Assembly (NCBI RefSeq): GCF_003024605.1
Contig: NZ_PYJQ01000009.1
Coordinates: 1,054,001-1,118,000 of the forward strand
Direction: 5' to 3'
Source of the DNA: Rhizobium sp. JAB6
Lineage (GTDB): Bacteria; Pseudomonadota; Alphaproteobacteria; Rhizobiales; Rhizobiaceae
DNA: 64,000 nucleotides
Positions 53,526-61,989 of this stretch are shown one piece after another (the stretch's first letter is position 1; every line of letters begins with the position of its first letter). A model generated the notes under the pieces. The model saw nothing but the letters and a program-made list of their open reading frames with translations. It searched no databases and was not told where the DNA came from. A program made the translations under genes and the position numbers.

Positions 53526-53834
53526 TCAGCGATCCAGGAAATGCCGGAACACCGCCGTCGTGGGATAGGCGTAGGCACCGCGGTCGACAAAACCGTGGCG
53601 GTAGAGGCAATCCCGCAGAGCCAGCCAGTAAAGCGTACTGTTTGGATCCGGAGAGCCGCGGCGCCAGGAATAAGCCTCGGGCTCGCAGCGGTCGAGAACC
53701 CTCTCATATGTTGCCAGCACCACGGGGTCGCTGTCGGCACGAATGCCGTGATAGGTCTGATAGTTTGAGGGCGCCTCGCCTGCGGAGACGCATGCCAGGC
53801 TCAAAATCGCTCCCAGCGTTAACATCATTCTCAT
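53526..53834 (-). CDS. small secreted protein, hypothetical
   Basis: 102 aa. A signal peptide (about 1-19, LTLGAILSLACVSAGE) is visible; the Cys at 15 is not in a good lipobox. The mature part (about 80 residues) has two Cys (CEPEAYSW and LRDCLYRHG) that could form a disulfide, and ends FRHFLDR. I recognise no family. GGAG lies 10 nt upstream of the first Met. A rhizobial intergenic repeat fragment lies just upstream, and reading further upstream would run into it, which argues for this start. Confidence 0.6.
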   Translation of the reverse strand: MRMMLTLGAILSLACVSAGEAPSNYQTYHGIRADSDPVVLATYERVLDRCEPEAYSWRRGSPDPNSTLYWLALRDCLYRHGFVDRGAYAYPTTAVFRHFLDR

Positions 53835-53850
53835 GTGCTTCAATCTCCAA

Positions 53851-53900
53851 CTAGAGCAATTCCAGGAAAAGTGCGCAGCGGTTTCCGTTCGGAGCGCAAA
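53851..53900. repeat. rhizobial intergenic repeat, AGAGCAATTCC type
   Basis: The segment begins CTAGAGCAATTCCAGGAAAA and continues with GTGCGCAGCGGTTTCCG and a GGAGCGC end, a widespread Rhizobium intergenic motif as I recall it. The copy at 8852 shares the CTAGAGCA start and the CAGCGGTTT core but differs in its specific middle. Confidence 0.5.
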
Positions 53901-54001
53901 CCCGAGAATAATAGCCTTTTGAAAGATCGCCAATCACATGCTGATGTTCGCTGGATGCAGGGCGAATGCAGCCTGCGGCACAAGTTCCCGCTACAAGCCG
54001 C

Positions 54002-54030
54002 TTGACTTCCGCCCGTGCCGTCATCCTACT
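54002..54030 (+). promoter_or_regulatory. putative promoter of the 84-aa hypothetical gene
   Basis: TTGACT and CCTACT are 17 nt apart, ending 36 nt before the start codon at 54067. The -10 is a weaker match to the rhizobial consensus. Confidence 0.4.
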
Positions 54031-54066
54031 GTCATATCAGCACATCGATCATACGGGAGGACGGAG

Positions 54067-54321
54067 ATGACGGTGGTGAAGCGGCAGTTCTACAAGAGCC
54101 ACAAGCCCAACGGCGATGAATACATGTTTCATCTCGCCCGCGACACCGAAAGCGGCGAGGTCTTCGTCATCCGCCAGGCGGACTATGTCGTCGACGGCGG
54201 CAGCGAGAAGAGCATGACCCTCTATGAATTCCTGGCCGGCGGCGGCAATCGCCAGAATGCGCTCTTGCAGTTGATCGGCTCGCTTGTTCCGGAATCGGCG
54301 CAGCACCCGCAACAACATTGA
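54067..54321 (+). CDS. hypothetical protein, 84 aa
   Basis: A small soluble protein beginning MTVVKRQFYKSHKPNGD, with YMFHLARDTESGEVFVIRQAD in the middle and a Gly/Gln-rich end (GGGNRQNALLQLIG). GGAGGACGGAG precedes the ATG, giving strong translation support. No membrane segment or signal peptide and no family recognised; related short proteins occur in rhizobia. The frame is open further upstream, but the promoter-like TTGACT-N17-CCTACT lies there. Confidence 0.65.
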   Translation: MTVVKRQFYKSHKPNGDEYMFHLARDTESGEVFVIRQADYVVDGGSEKSMTLYEFLAGGGNRQNALLQLIGSLVPESAQHPQQH

Positions 54322-54494
54322 CGCGGGGTTGCATCAGGGCTGCAAGTGATTTGCGGCAGCGGAATCCTGAGGCTTGATCCTGAAGTGCCCGGCGTGAGCT
54401 GGCACGTTCAGCAGGTTTTGAGCTGCGCACCGCGTCGGGTTGACTGCCACATTTTGATCGGCGAATCTGCGTGGGCTTGAAAGGAGCCCCTCTT

Positions 54495-54965
54495 ATGCGA
54501 TTCGCAGGCATTGCTTTTGGATTGACCGTCTTGGCCGCAACATCGGCTGCAGCAGTGGAAGATTTCCCGTCGAAGGGTGTTACCGTCGTCAGCGGAAAAT
54601 GCTCCAGGCTCGTCGTCGGCAAGCTCGATGCTTCCAAGGGATGCAAGGCCGAAATCGCCAGCGTCACGGGCCCCGACGGATCCGTGACCTTCATTTTCAC
54701 CTCGGGCGGAAAAATGCTCGGCTTCCAGGGCGATGGCAAGGGCATCAAGCCGGGTAACCAAAAGGGAACCGCGCAGCTGCCGATCGACATCATCTCCACA
54801 GGCGCGGGCAACAAGATGTCGGGCCAGGTAGAAGCGAAGGGCACATGCACCTTTGCAAATCCTTACGCCGGCAAGCCGATCGCCATCGAATGCTCGGCCA
54901 AATCGCCGGAAATGAGCTTTAACGGCAGCTTTACGTCCGACGGCAAGGCACCCCGCCACAAATAG
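54495..54965 (+). CDS. secreted hypothetical protein, 156 aa
   Basis: A signal peptide (about 1-20, FAGIAFGLTVLAATSAAA) is followed by a beta-rich mature domain with four Cys (SGKCSRL, KGCKAE, KGTCTF, IECSAK) that could form two disulfides. No charged or catalytic motif stands out and no family is recognised. AAGGAG lies 9 nt upstream of the ATG. It is convergent with a small minus-strand gene 24 nt away. Confidence 0.7.
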   Translation: MRFAGIAFGLTVLAATSAAAVEDFPSKGVTVVSGKCSRLVVGKLDASKGCKAEIASVTGPDGSVTFIFTSGGKMLGFQGDGKGIKPGNQKGTAQLPIDIISTGAGNKMSGQVEAKGTCTFANPYAGKPIAIECSAKSPEMSFNGSFTSDGKAPRHK

Positions 54966-54989
54966 CCATTACCATCGCCGCCATCCGAA

Positions 54990-55241
54990 TTAGTGCGGAA
55001 GGGCAGTTTTCTGTTTTCTGCCATGATTTGCGTCGGCCGGCGCTTCCCGGGACAGGTCCGAGCCGTTGATATGCGCGGGAACGTGCACGTCCTCATGGGT
55101 TACGGGATGCAGCGTCAGGTCCACCTGATGGGGCGGCAGGACCTGGGCTTGGCGCAGCCTATTCGGCCGCGCCTTTTTCTGCCGTTCCGTCAGTTCCGGT
55201 TTTTGCGTTTGCGGCGCGCGATGAATGGGTGCGGGACTCAT
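54990..55241 (-). CDS. small basic hypothetical protein, 83 aa
   Basis: 83 aa, rich in Pro, His, Lys and Arg (RQKKARPNRLRQAQ), with a His-containing middle (LHPVTHEDVHVPAH) and no hydrophobic segment. It is probably disordered. The start is unusually well supported: AGGAGGAG precedes the ATG at 6 nt. No family recognised. Its strand and composition differ from both neighbours. Confidence 0.55.
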   Translation of the reverse strand: MSPAPIHRAPQTQKPELTERQKKARPNRLRQAQVLPPHQVDLTLHPVTHEDVHVPAHINGSDLSREAPADANHGRKQKTALPH

Positions 55242-55653
55242 GGGGAACTCCTCCTGTTGAACGCTATCGTCTAGGGCGCGGCCGCCATAACGGCGAATGG
55301 CCGCAAGAACACTTCAAGGCCAAACGCAGCCTTTTCGGTTTGGTTCCTTGGATTTCTCAATTATCGAGGGCAACGACGGTCAGAAGGATTTCAACCCTTG
55401 ACCTCAGTCCTAACTTCACTAACTATTGAATACCTCCGCGCCTTCCTGACATCGGCAGCGGATTGAACTTTGGTGCCGGGCCCCTCTGGCGAGAGTTTTC
55501 ACGGCGCTCTCGCGATGTCGGTACCGCCTGCAGATGAGCCGGCGGACTTCTTTCCATGATCAGCTTGACCATGCCTGACCCGCATGCCGTCTTCGGTATG
55601 CGGCTATGCGCGCAATCCGCGTATATCCACTCCATTTGCAGCGAGGCGCAGCC

Positions 55654-56754
55654 ATGAAATTGCCCGCCGCCTCAAAATCTGTCCTCGGTTATTTCAGCTG
55701 GGCCTTCGCTGTAACCGCCGGCGGCCTTGCGCTTGGTGCGCTGTTGGGCTGGAACACCACCGGCACCTTCAGCGGCGTTGCCACAGCCTTCTTCATCTGC
55801 GCCGTCCTGGCCGTGCTGGAAATCTCGCTTTCCTTCGACAATGCCATCGTCAATGCCAACAAGCTGAAGGAGATGACGCCGGTCTGGCAGCATCGCTTTC
55901 TGACCTGGGGCATCATCATCGCCGTCTTCGGCATGCGGATCGTCTTTCCGCTGGCGATCGTCGCGATCGCCGCCTGGATCGACCCGTGGGAAGCGCTGAA
56001 ACTCGCCGCCGCCAAGCCCGAACAATATGCCGAGATCATGCAGGCAGCGCATCTGCCGATTGCCGCCTTTGGCGGCACCTTCCTGATGATGGTGGGCCTG
56101 ACCTATTTCTTCAACCATGAGAAGGACGTGCACTGGATAGGCTTCATCGAAAAGCGGATGGCGCATTTTGCCACCGTAAAGGGCGTCGAAATCGCCTTCG
56201 TGCTGGTCCTCGTCCTCATCTTCACCTCTGTGCTCGACGGTGATGACGCGACGACCTTCCTGCACGCCGCGATCTATGGCCTCCTGACCTTCCTGCTCGT
56301 CGAGGTTCTGGCGGGCTTTCTGGATGCTTCGCAGCAAACGATGAGCGCAGCGGCGAAGGGCGGCTTAGGTGCCTTCCTCTATCTGGAAATCCTCGATGCC
56401 AGCTTCTCGTTTGACGGCGTCATCGGCGCCTTCGCCCTCACGCAGAACCTCTTCATCATCGCCATCGGCCTCGGCATAGGTGCCATGTATGTCCGCTCCA
56501 TGACGATCATGCTGGTGGAAAAGGGCACGCTCGCCCACTATCGCTACCTCGAGCACGGTGCCTTCTATGCCATATTGATCCTTTCGGTGATCATGTACGT
56601 GCAGACACTGACGCACATCCCGGAAGTCATTACCGGCCTTGGCGGCGCGGCCCTGATCGGCATCTCGCTCTGGTCATCGATCCGGTACAACAGGCGCCAC
56701 GGCCCCAATCACGCGCCGGCGCAGGATGAACAGCACGATAGGGCCGAAGCTTAA
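55654..56754 (+). CDS. DUF475/TerC-like integral membrane protein
   Basis: 366 aa with about nine hydrophobic segments. Two acidic motifs typical of the TerC/DUF475 (LysE-type) superfamily face each other in the membrane: LEISLSFDNAIVNANK (about 54-69) and LEILDASFSFDGVIGAF (about 246-262). Proteins of this kind are linked to metal (Mn or tellurite) handling, by analogy with TerC/Alx exporters. The C-terminal tail is polar. The chosen Met has GAGG at 7 nt; an in-frame Met 48 nt earlier is poorer. A terminator follows 55 nt after the stop. Confidence 0.87.
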   Translation: MKLPAASKSVLGYFSWAFAVTAGGLALGALLGWNTTGTFSGVATAFFICAVLAVLEISLSFDNAIVNANKLKEMTPVWQHRFLTWGIIIAVFGMRIVFPLAIVAIAAWIDPWEALKLAAAKPEQYAEIMQAAHLPIAAFGGTFLMMVGLTYFFNHEKDVHWIGFIEKRMAHFATVKGVEIAFVLVLVLIFTSVLDGDDATTFLHAAIYGLLTFLLVEVLAGFLDASQQTMSAAAKGGLGAFLYLEILDASFSFDGVIGAFALTQNLFIIAIGLGIGAMYVRSMTIMLVEKGTLAHYRYLEHGAFYAILILSVIMYVQTLTHIPEVITGLGGAALIGISLWSSIRYNRRHGPNHAPAQDEQHDRAEA

Positions 56755-56808
56755 GCTGTGTAGCATTGAAATTATTACTCACAAACAAGGCTATTTTAAT
56801 CTGCAATG

Positions 56809-56841
56809 AAAGCAGTCTCTCCGCGACTTCTGCTTTTTTTT
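56809..56841 (+). terminator. Rho-independent terminator of the DUF475 gene
   Basis: A 7-bp stem (AAAGCAG with CTGCTTT) around a 14-nt loop runs directly into a long T-tract (the Ts continue to 56841). Apart from it, the 290-nt gap before manC (to 57044) shows no gene or clear promoter. Confidence 0.75.
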
Positions 56842-57044
56842 AAACAGAATGGTGCACGCGACACACTTTCGGTGGATCTTGTGGACTAAAGTCGTCGAAT
56901 GTTTAGGATCTCGACGTATTGGAGCTGGCGCTTTAAGAAATAACATTGCAATGGCGATGGAAATTGTCGAAGGAGCATGGTCGGGCGCACAATGGTTGTG
57001 CGTCGTCGGACGGCTTCAATTGAGATGTCCAGGAGAGGCAGAGC

Positions 57045-58472
57045 ATGGCGGCGAAAATCGTCCCGGTGATTATGGCAGGCGGCAAGGGTACACGGCTGTG
57101 GCCGCTATCGCGCGCTTCCGCCCCGAAACAATTCATCCAGTTCATCGGCGACAGGACGCTGTTCCAGAACACTTTGGAGCGGGTGGCCGATCCCGAGCTC
57201 TACGGAGCGCCGATCGTTCTCACCAATGAGGAATTCCGCTTCCTCGTCGCGGAACAGGCGCGCGAACTCGACCTGAAACTGGCAGCAGTGCTGCTGGAGC
57301 CGGTCGCCCGCAATACGGCTGCCGCCGTTGCTGCCGCCGCCGCGCTCGTCACCGAGCTTTTCGGCGAGGATGCGATCATGCACGTCCTCGGCTCCGATTA
57401 TGAGATCGACGCCAACGGTACCTATTACGATTGCGTGCGCATGGCACGCGATACCGCGCTGCAGGGCAAGCTCGTCACCTTCGGCATCAAGCCGACGGAG
57501 CCCGCCACGGGCTACGGCTATATCGAAACCGGCAAGGCGCTCGCGACCGGCGCCCATACCGTCAAGCGTTTCGTCGAGAAGCCCGTCCTGGAAAAGGCAG
57601 AGGAGATGGTGGGAAGCGGCAGCTTCTACTGGAACTCCGGCATGTTCATGTTCTCGGCCGCTCAGCTTCTCGCCGAAATGAAGGAATTTGCGCCCGAGGT
57701 CGAAAAGGCCGCCGCCAAGGCGGTGTCCAAATCGACGCGCGACCTCGATTTCACCCGCCTGGACGCCGATAGTTTCGCAAAGAGCCCGGACATCTCCATC
57801 GACTACGCGCTGATGGAAAAGACGGCGAACGCCGCCGTCGTTCCCTCGCCCTTCACCTGGTCCGATCTCGGCAGCTGGGACGCGGTGTGGAAAGTCGGCA
57901 GCCGTGACGAAAGCGGCAACGTGTCTGCCGGCGCGACGACGCTGGTCAACACGAAGAATTCGCTCGTCATGTCGCATAGCCTGCACGTCGCCGTGCAGGG
58001 CCTTGAGGACGTCGCCGTCATCGCTAGCGAAGACGCCGTCTACGTCGGTCATCTCAAGGACAGCCAGGAAGTCGGCAAGCTCGTCAAGCTGCTCGCAAGC
58101 GAGAAGAAGACCGCCAAGCTTACCGAAACGCATCCGACCTCCTATCGTCCATGGGGCGGTTATACCTCGGTGCTGAACGGCGAACGCTTCCAGGTGAAGC
58201 GCATCTTCGTGCTGCCGGGCAAGAAGCTGTCGCTGCAGAAGCATCACCATCGCTCCGAGCATTGGATCGTCGTGAAGGGTACGGCCGAAGTGACGGTCGG
58301 CGAGAACGTCCAGATGCTGCGCGAAAACGAATCGGTCTATATCCCGCTCGGCGAAGTGCATCGCCTTGCCAACCCGGGCAAGATCCTGCTGGAGCTCATC
58401 GAAGTGCAGACCGGCTCCTATCTCGGCGAAGACGACATCATCCGCCTCGTCGACGAGTTCGGCAGAAGCTGA
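57045..58472 (+). CDS. manC: mannose-1-phosphate guanylyltransferase/mannose-6-phosphate isomerase
   Basis: 475 aa bifunctional type II enzyme supplying GDP-mannose for LPS, EPS and fucosylated products; rhizobial copies are also called noeJ. The N-terminal pyrophosphorylase signature GGKGTRLWPLSR lies at 12-23, with ATGYGYIE and the FVEKP loop further on. The C-terminal cupin isomerase domain (about 360-475) carries the zinc motif QKHHHRSEHW (398-407) and RPWGGY before it. AGGAGAGG precedes the ATG. A terminator follows. Confidence 0.95.
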   Translation: MAAKIVPVIMAGGKGTRLWPLSRASAPKQFIQFIGDRTLFQNTLERVADPELYGAPIVLTNEEFRFLVAEQARELDLKLAAVLLEPVARNTAAAVAAAAALVTELFGEDAIMHVLGSDYEIDANGTYYDCVRMARDTALQGKLVTFGIKPTEPATGYGYIETGKALATGAHTVKRFVEKPVLEKAEEMVGSGSFYWNSGMFMFSAAQLLAEMKEFAPEVEKAAAKAVSKSTRDLDFTRLDADSFAKSPDISIDYALMEKTANAAVVPSPFTWSDLGSWDAVWKVGSRDESGNVSAGATTLVNTKNSLVMSHSLHVAVQGLEDVAVIASEDAVYVGHLKDSQEVGKLVKLLASEKKTAKLTETHPTSYRPWGGYTSVLNGERFQVKRIFVLPGKKLSLQKHHHRSEHWIVVKGTAEVTVGENVQMLRENESVYIPLGEVHRLANPGKILLELIEVQTGSYLGEDDIIRLVDEFGRS

Positions 58473-58501
58473 TTGCAAGCAGCCAGATCGAGGTTTCAGG
58501 G

Positions 58502-58530
58502 CGGCGGGCGAAAGCTCGCCGTTCTTGTTT
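58502..58530 (+). terminator. Rho-independent terminator of manC
   Basis: An 8-bp stem including one G-U pair closes on a GAAA tetraloop and is followed by TTCTTGTTTG. It starts 30 nt after the manC stop. Confidence 0.7.
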
Positions 58531-58655
58531 GGGCGTTATGCGGCGGCACCTTTCGAAGCGCGGAGAGACGCCTTGCTTTCTTTCGCTGCATTGCACACAC
58601 TGCCTCAAGGGAACAGCAATCGCCGCACAACGATGCGGGCTAGGCAAAGAGACAT

Positions 58656-61600
58656 ATGGCGATCAAGGCGAGCATCTATCATCTCACCCATTATAAATAC
58701 GACAACCCGGTCCGCCTCGGCCCCCAGATCATCCGCCTCAAACCCGCCTCGCATTCCAAGACTCGTGTGCTGAGCCATGCGCTCAAGGTCACGCCGTCAA
58801 ACCATTTCGTGAACTTGCAGCAGGACCCCTACGGCAACTATCTCGCCCGCTTCGTCTTTCCCGATCCGGTGACCGAACTGAAGATCGAGGTCGATCTCGT
58901 CGCCGACATGACGGTCTACAACCCCTTCGATTTCTTCGTCGAAGAGGAAGCCACCAAATGGCCCTTCGATTATCCCGAGACGATCCGCGAGGATCTTTCG
59001 ATCTATATGAAGCCGGAGGAGCCCGGCCCCAGGCTGAAAGCCTTCCTCGCCACGCTCGACCGTTCGGAACAGAAGACCGTCGATATGATCGTCGGCCTCA
59101 ATACGCGCCTGCAACAGGAGATCGGCTATGTCATCCGCATGGAGGTCGGAGTGCAGACGCCCGAAGAGACGCTGGAGACGGCGAAAGGTTCCTGCCGCGA
59201 TACGAGCTGGCTGCTCGTTCAGGTGCTGCGCCATCTCGGCCTCGCCGCCCGCTTCGTCTCCGGCTACCTCATCCAGCTGACACCCGACTTGAAGGCGCTC
59301 GACGGTCCCTCCGGCACCGAGGTCGACTTCACCGATCTGCATGCCTGGGCAGAAGTCTATCTTCCCGGCGCCGGCTGGGTCGGCCTCGATCCGACCTCCG
59401 GTCTGCTGACGGGCGAGAGCCATATCCCGCTCGCCGCCACGCCGCACTACCGCAACGCCGCGCCGATCTCGGGCGGCTATTTCGGCGAAGCCAATACCGA
59501 ATTCGATTTCGACATGAAGGTCGCCCGCGTCGCCGAGCATCCGCGCATCACCAAACCGTTTTCCGATGAAAGCTGGGATGCATTGAACGAACTCGGCGAA
59601 AAGGTTGACGCGATCCTCAAGGAAGATGACGTGCGCCTGACCATGGGTGGCGAGCCCACGTTCGTGTCGATCGACGATTTCCAGTCCGAGGAATGGAACA
59701 CTGCCGCCGTCGGCCCGACCAAACGCGACCTTGCCGATCAGTTGATCAGACGCCTACGCGAGCGTTTCGCGCCCGGAGGCTTCCTGCATTATGGCCAGGG
59801 TAAATGGTATCCCGGCGAAAGCCTACCCCGCTGGACCTTCTCGCTTTACTGGCGCAAGGACGGACGGCCGATCTGGCAGAACCCAGCTTTGATCGCCGAG
59901 GAAACAGCACAGACCGGTGCGGGCTCGGAAAGCGCCAGCAAGCTTCTGAATGCGATTGCAAAGGAACTGGCGATCGAGCCTGACATGGTGCAACCGGCTT
60001 ACGAAGATCCGGCTGAATGGATCGTCAAGGAAGGGAGCCTGCCAGAGAATGTTGATCCTTCCAATTCGAAGCTCAAGGATCCCGAGGAGCGCAGCCGTAT
60101 CGCTCGTGTTTTCGAACGTGGCCTGACCACTCCAACCGGCTACATATTGCCCATACAGGCATGGAACGGGCGCGCCGGCGGTACACGCTGGGTCAGCGAA
60201 AAGTGGCGCACGCGCCGCGGCAAGATTTTCCTTGTGCCCGGCGATTCTCCAGTGGGCTATCGCCTGCCGCTCGGCACGCTCCCTTATGTGCCGCCATCAC
60301 GATATCCCTATATCCATACGGCCGATCCCTCCATTCCGCGCATGCCTCTGCCCGACGTCATCGTGCCGGCTGGCCGCACCATGCCAGAAGCCTCGTTCCA
60401 GGTGGATGAAAGCTCTCAATCGCGGGTCGAACAGACGCTCGGCGAAATCGGCGGCGCCGTCCGCACCGCGATCTCTGTCGAACCGCGTGACGGTCGACTG
60501 TGTGTCTTCATGCCTCCGGTCGAAAAGATCGAACATTATCTCGAACTGCTGGCAGCGGCCGAAAATGCCGCAGCTGAACTTGCGCTGCCGATTCACATCG
60601 AAGGCTATTCGCCGCCACAGGACGAACGCATCAACGTCATTCGTGTCGCGCCTGACCCGGGCGTGATCGAGGTCAATATCCATCCCGCGTCGAACTGGCA
60701 GGACTGCGTCGACATCACGACGGCGGTTTACGAAGAAGCGCGACAGACACGCCTCGGCACGGACAAATTCCTGATCGACGGGCGTCATACTGGCACCGGT
60801 GGCGGCAATCACGTCGTCGTTGGCGGCGCCAATCCGAACGACAGCCCGTTCCTTCGCCGTCCCGACCTGCTGAAGAGCCTGGTGCTGCACTGGCAGCGCC
60901 ATCCCTCGCTCTCCTACCTCTTTTCCGGCCTGTTCGTCGGCCCGACAAGCCAGGCGCCGCGCATTGATGAAGCCCGTCACGACAGCCTCTACGAGTTGGA
61001 AATCGCGCTGGCCCAGGTGCCGGCGCCAGGTCGCGGCACTCAGCCGCTCCCCTGGCTGGTGGACCGGCTCTTCCGCAATCTTCTGATCGATGTCACCGGC
61101 AACACGCATCGCTCGGAAATCTGCATCGACAAACTGTTTTCGCCGGATGGACCGACGGGACGCCTCGGCCTCGTCGAATTCCGCGGTTTCGAAATGCCGC
61201 CGAATGCCCGCATGAGCCTTGCCCAGCAATTGCTGGTGCGCGCACTGATCGCCCGCTTCTGGCGCAACCCGATCGATGGCAAGTTCGTGCGCTGGGGCAC
61301 GACGCTGCATGATCGCTTCATGCTGCCGTATTATATCTGGCAGGATTTCCTCGACGTCCTCAGCGATCTTCGCGAAAACGGTTTCAACCTCAGACCGGAA
61401 TGGTTCCAAGCGCAGCTCGAATTCCGCTTCCCTTTCTGCGGCGAAGTCGAATACGAGGGCAGCAAGCTGGAGCTGCGCCAGGCGCTGGAACCGTGGCACG
61501 TCATGGGCGAAGAAGGCGCGATCGGCGGCACCGTGCGCTATGTCGATTCGTCGGTCGAGCGCCTGCAAGTGCGGTTCGAAACCGCTAATCCCTCCCGCTA

Positions 61601-61976
61601 TACGGTGACCTGCAATGGCCGTCCCGTGCCGCTGACGCCGACGGGGGTGGCGTGCGTTTCGGTCGCGGGCGTGCGCTACAAGGCATGGCATCCGGCGTCG
61701 GGCTTGCACCCGGTTCTGCCCATCGATACGCCGCTGACCTTCGATATCTACGATACGTGGTCACAGCGCTCGATCGGCGGATGCATCTATCATGTTGCCC
61801 ATCCGGGCGGCCGCAACTACGACACCTTCCCCGTCAATGGCAACGAGGCGGAAGCGCGACGTCTTGCGCGTTTCGAGCCTTGGGGGCATACAGCAGGTGG
61901 CTATGCCGTAAGACCGGAGAGCGCATCGGTGGAATTCCCGCTGACGCTCGACCTCAGGCGTCCGGCGGGAATTTGA
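58656..61976 (+). CDS. transglutaminase-like/DUF2126 giant protein
   Basis: 1106 aa. The N-terminal Bact_transglu_N domain (about 1-85, [19 protein letters not shown]) is followed by a transglutaminase-like core with an intact triad: Cys180 ([10 protein letters not shown]), His229 (LHAWAEVY) and Asp245 (GLDPTSG). The remaining about 780 residues form DUF2126, with the early block [16 protein letters not shown] and later [17 protein letters not shown] and FRGFEMPP. The DUF2126 region resembles glutamine-synthetase-type or carboxylate-amine-ligase folds in published analyses of amidoligases, as I recall. No signal peptide, so it is cytosolic. It is followed 13 nt later by an ATP-grasp/alpha-E gene. 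The pair probably forms and breaks amide bonds on an unknown peptide or protein. Confidence 0.9.
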   Translation: MAIKASIYHLTHYKYDNPVRLGPQIIRLKPASHSKTRVLSHALKVTPSNHFVNLQQDPYGNYLARFVFPDPVTELKIEVDLVADMTVYNPFDFFVEEEATKWPFDYPETIREDLSIYMKPEEPGPRLKAFLATLDRSEQKTVDMIVGLNTRLQQEIGYVIRMEVGVQTPEETLETAKGSCRDTSWLLVQVLRHLGLAARFVSGYLIQLTPDLKALDGPSGTEVDFTDLHAWAEVYLPGAGWVGLDPTSGLLTGESHIPLAATPHYRNAAPISGGYFGEANTEFDFDMKVARVAEHPRITKPFSDESWDALNELGEKVDAILKEDDVRLTMGGEPTFVSIDDFQSEEWNTAAVGPTKRDLADQLIRRLRERFAPGGFLHYGQGKWYPGESLPRWTFSLYWRKDGRPIWQNPALIAEETAQTGAGSESASKLLNAIAKELAIEPDMVQPAYEDPAEWIVKEGSLPENVDPSNSKLKDPEERSRIARVFERGLTTPTGYILPIQAWNGRAGGTRWVSEKWRTRRGKIFLVPGDSPVGYRLPLGTLPYVPPSRYPYIHTADPSIPRMPLPDVIVPAGRTMPEASFQVDESSQSRVEQTLGEIGGAVRTAISVEPRDGRLCVFMPPVEKIEHYLELLAAAENAAAELALPIHIEGYSPPQDERINVIRVAPDPGVIEVNIHPASNWQDCVDITTAVYEEARQTRLGTDKFLIDGRHTGTGGGNHVVVGGANPNDSPFLRRPDLLKSLVLHWQRHPSLSYLFSGLFVGPTSQAPRIDEARHDSLYELEIALAQVPAPGRGTQPLPWLVDRLFRNLLIDVTGNTHRSEICIDKLFSPDGPTGRLGLVEFRGFEMPPNARMSLAQQLLVRALIARFWRNPIDGKFVRWGTTLHDRFMLPYYIWQDFLDVLSDLRENGFNLRPEWFQAQLEFRFPFCGEVEYEGSKLELRQALEPWHVMGEEGAIGGTVRYVDSSVERLQVRFETANPSRYTVTCNGRPVPLTPTGVACVSVAGVRYKAWHPASGLHPVLPIDTPLTFDIYDTWSQRSIGGCIYHVAHPGGRNYDTFPVNGNEAEARRLARFEPWGHTAGGYAVRPESASVEFPLTLDLRRPAGI

Positions 61977-61989
61977 GACGAGACTATGA

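Noticed and set aside
60297..61709. A 470-codon minus-strand frame opposite the DUF2126 gene, and a 655-codon one at 61984-63951
   Set aside because: Both are antisense shadows of recognisable transglutaminase and ATP-grasp genes, with no ribosome binding site or domain.
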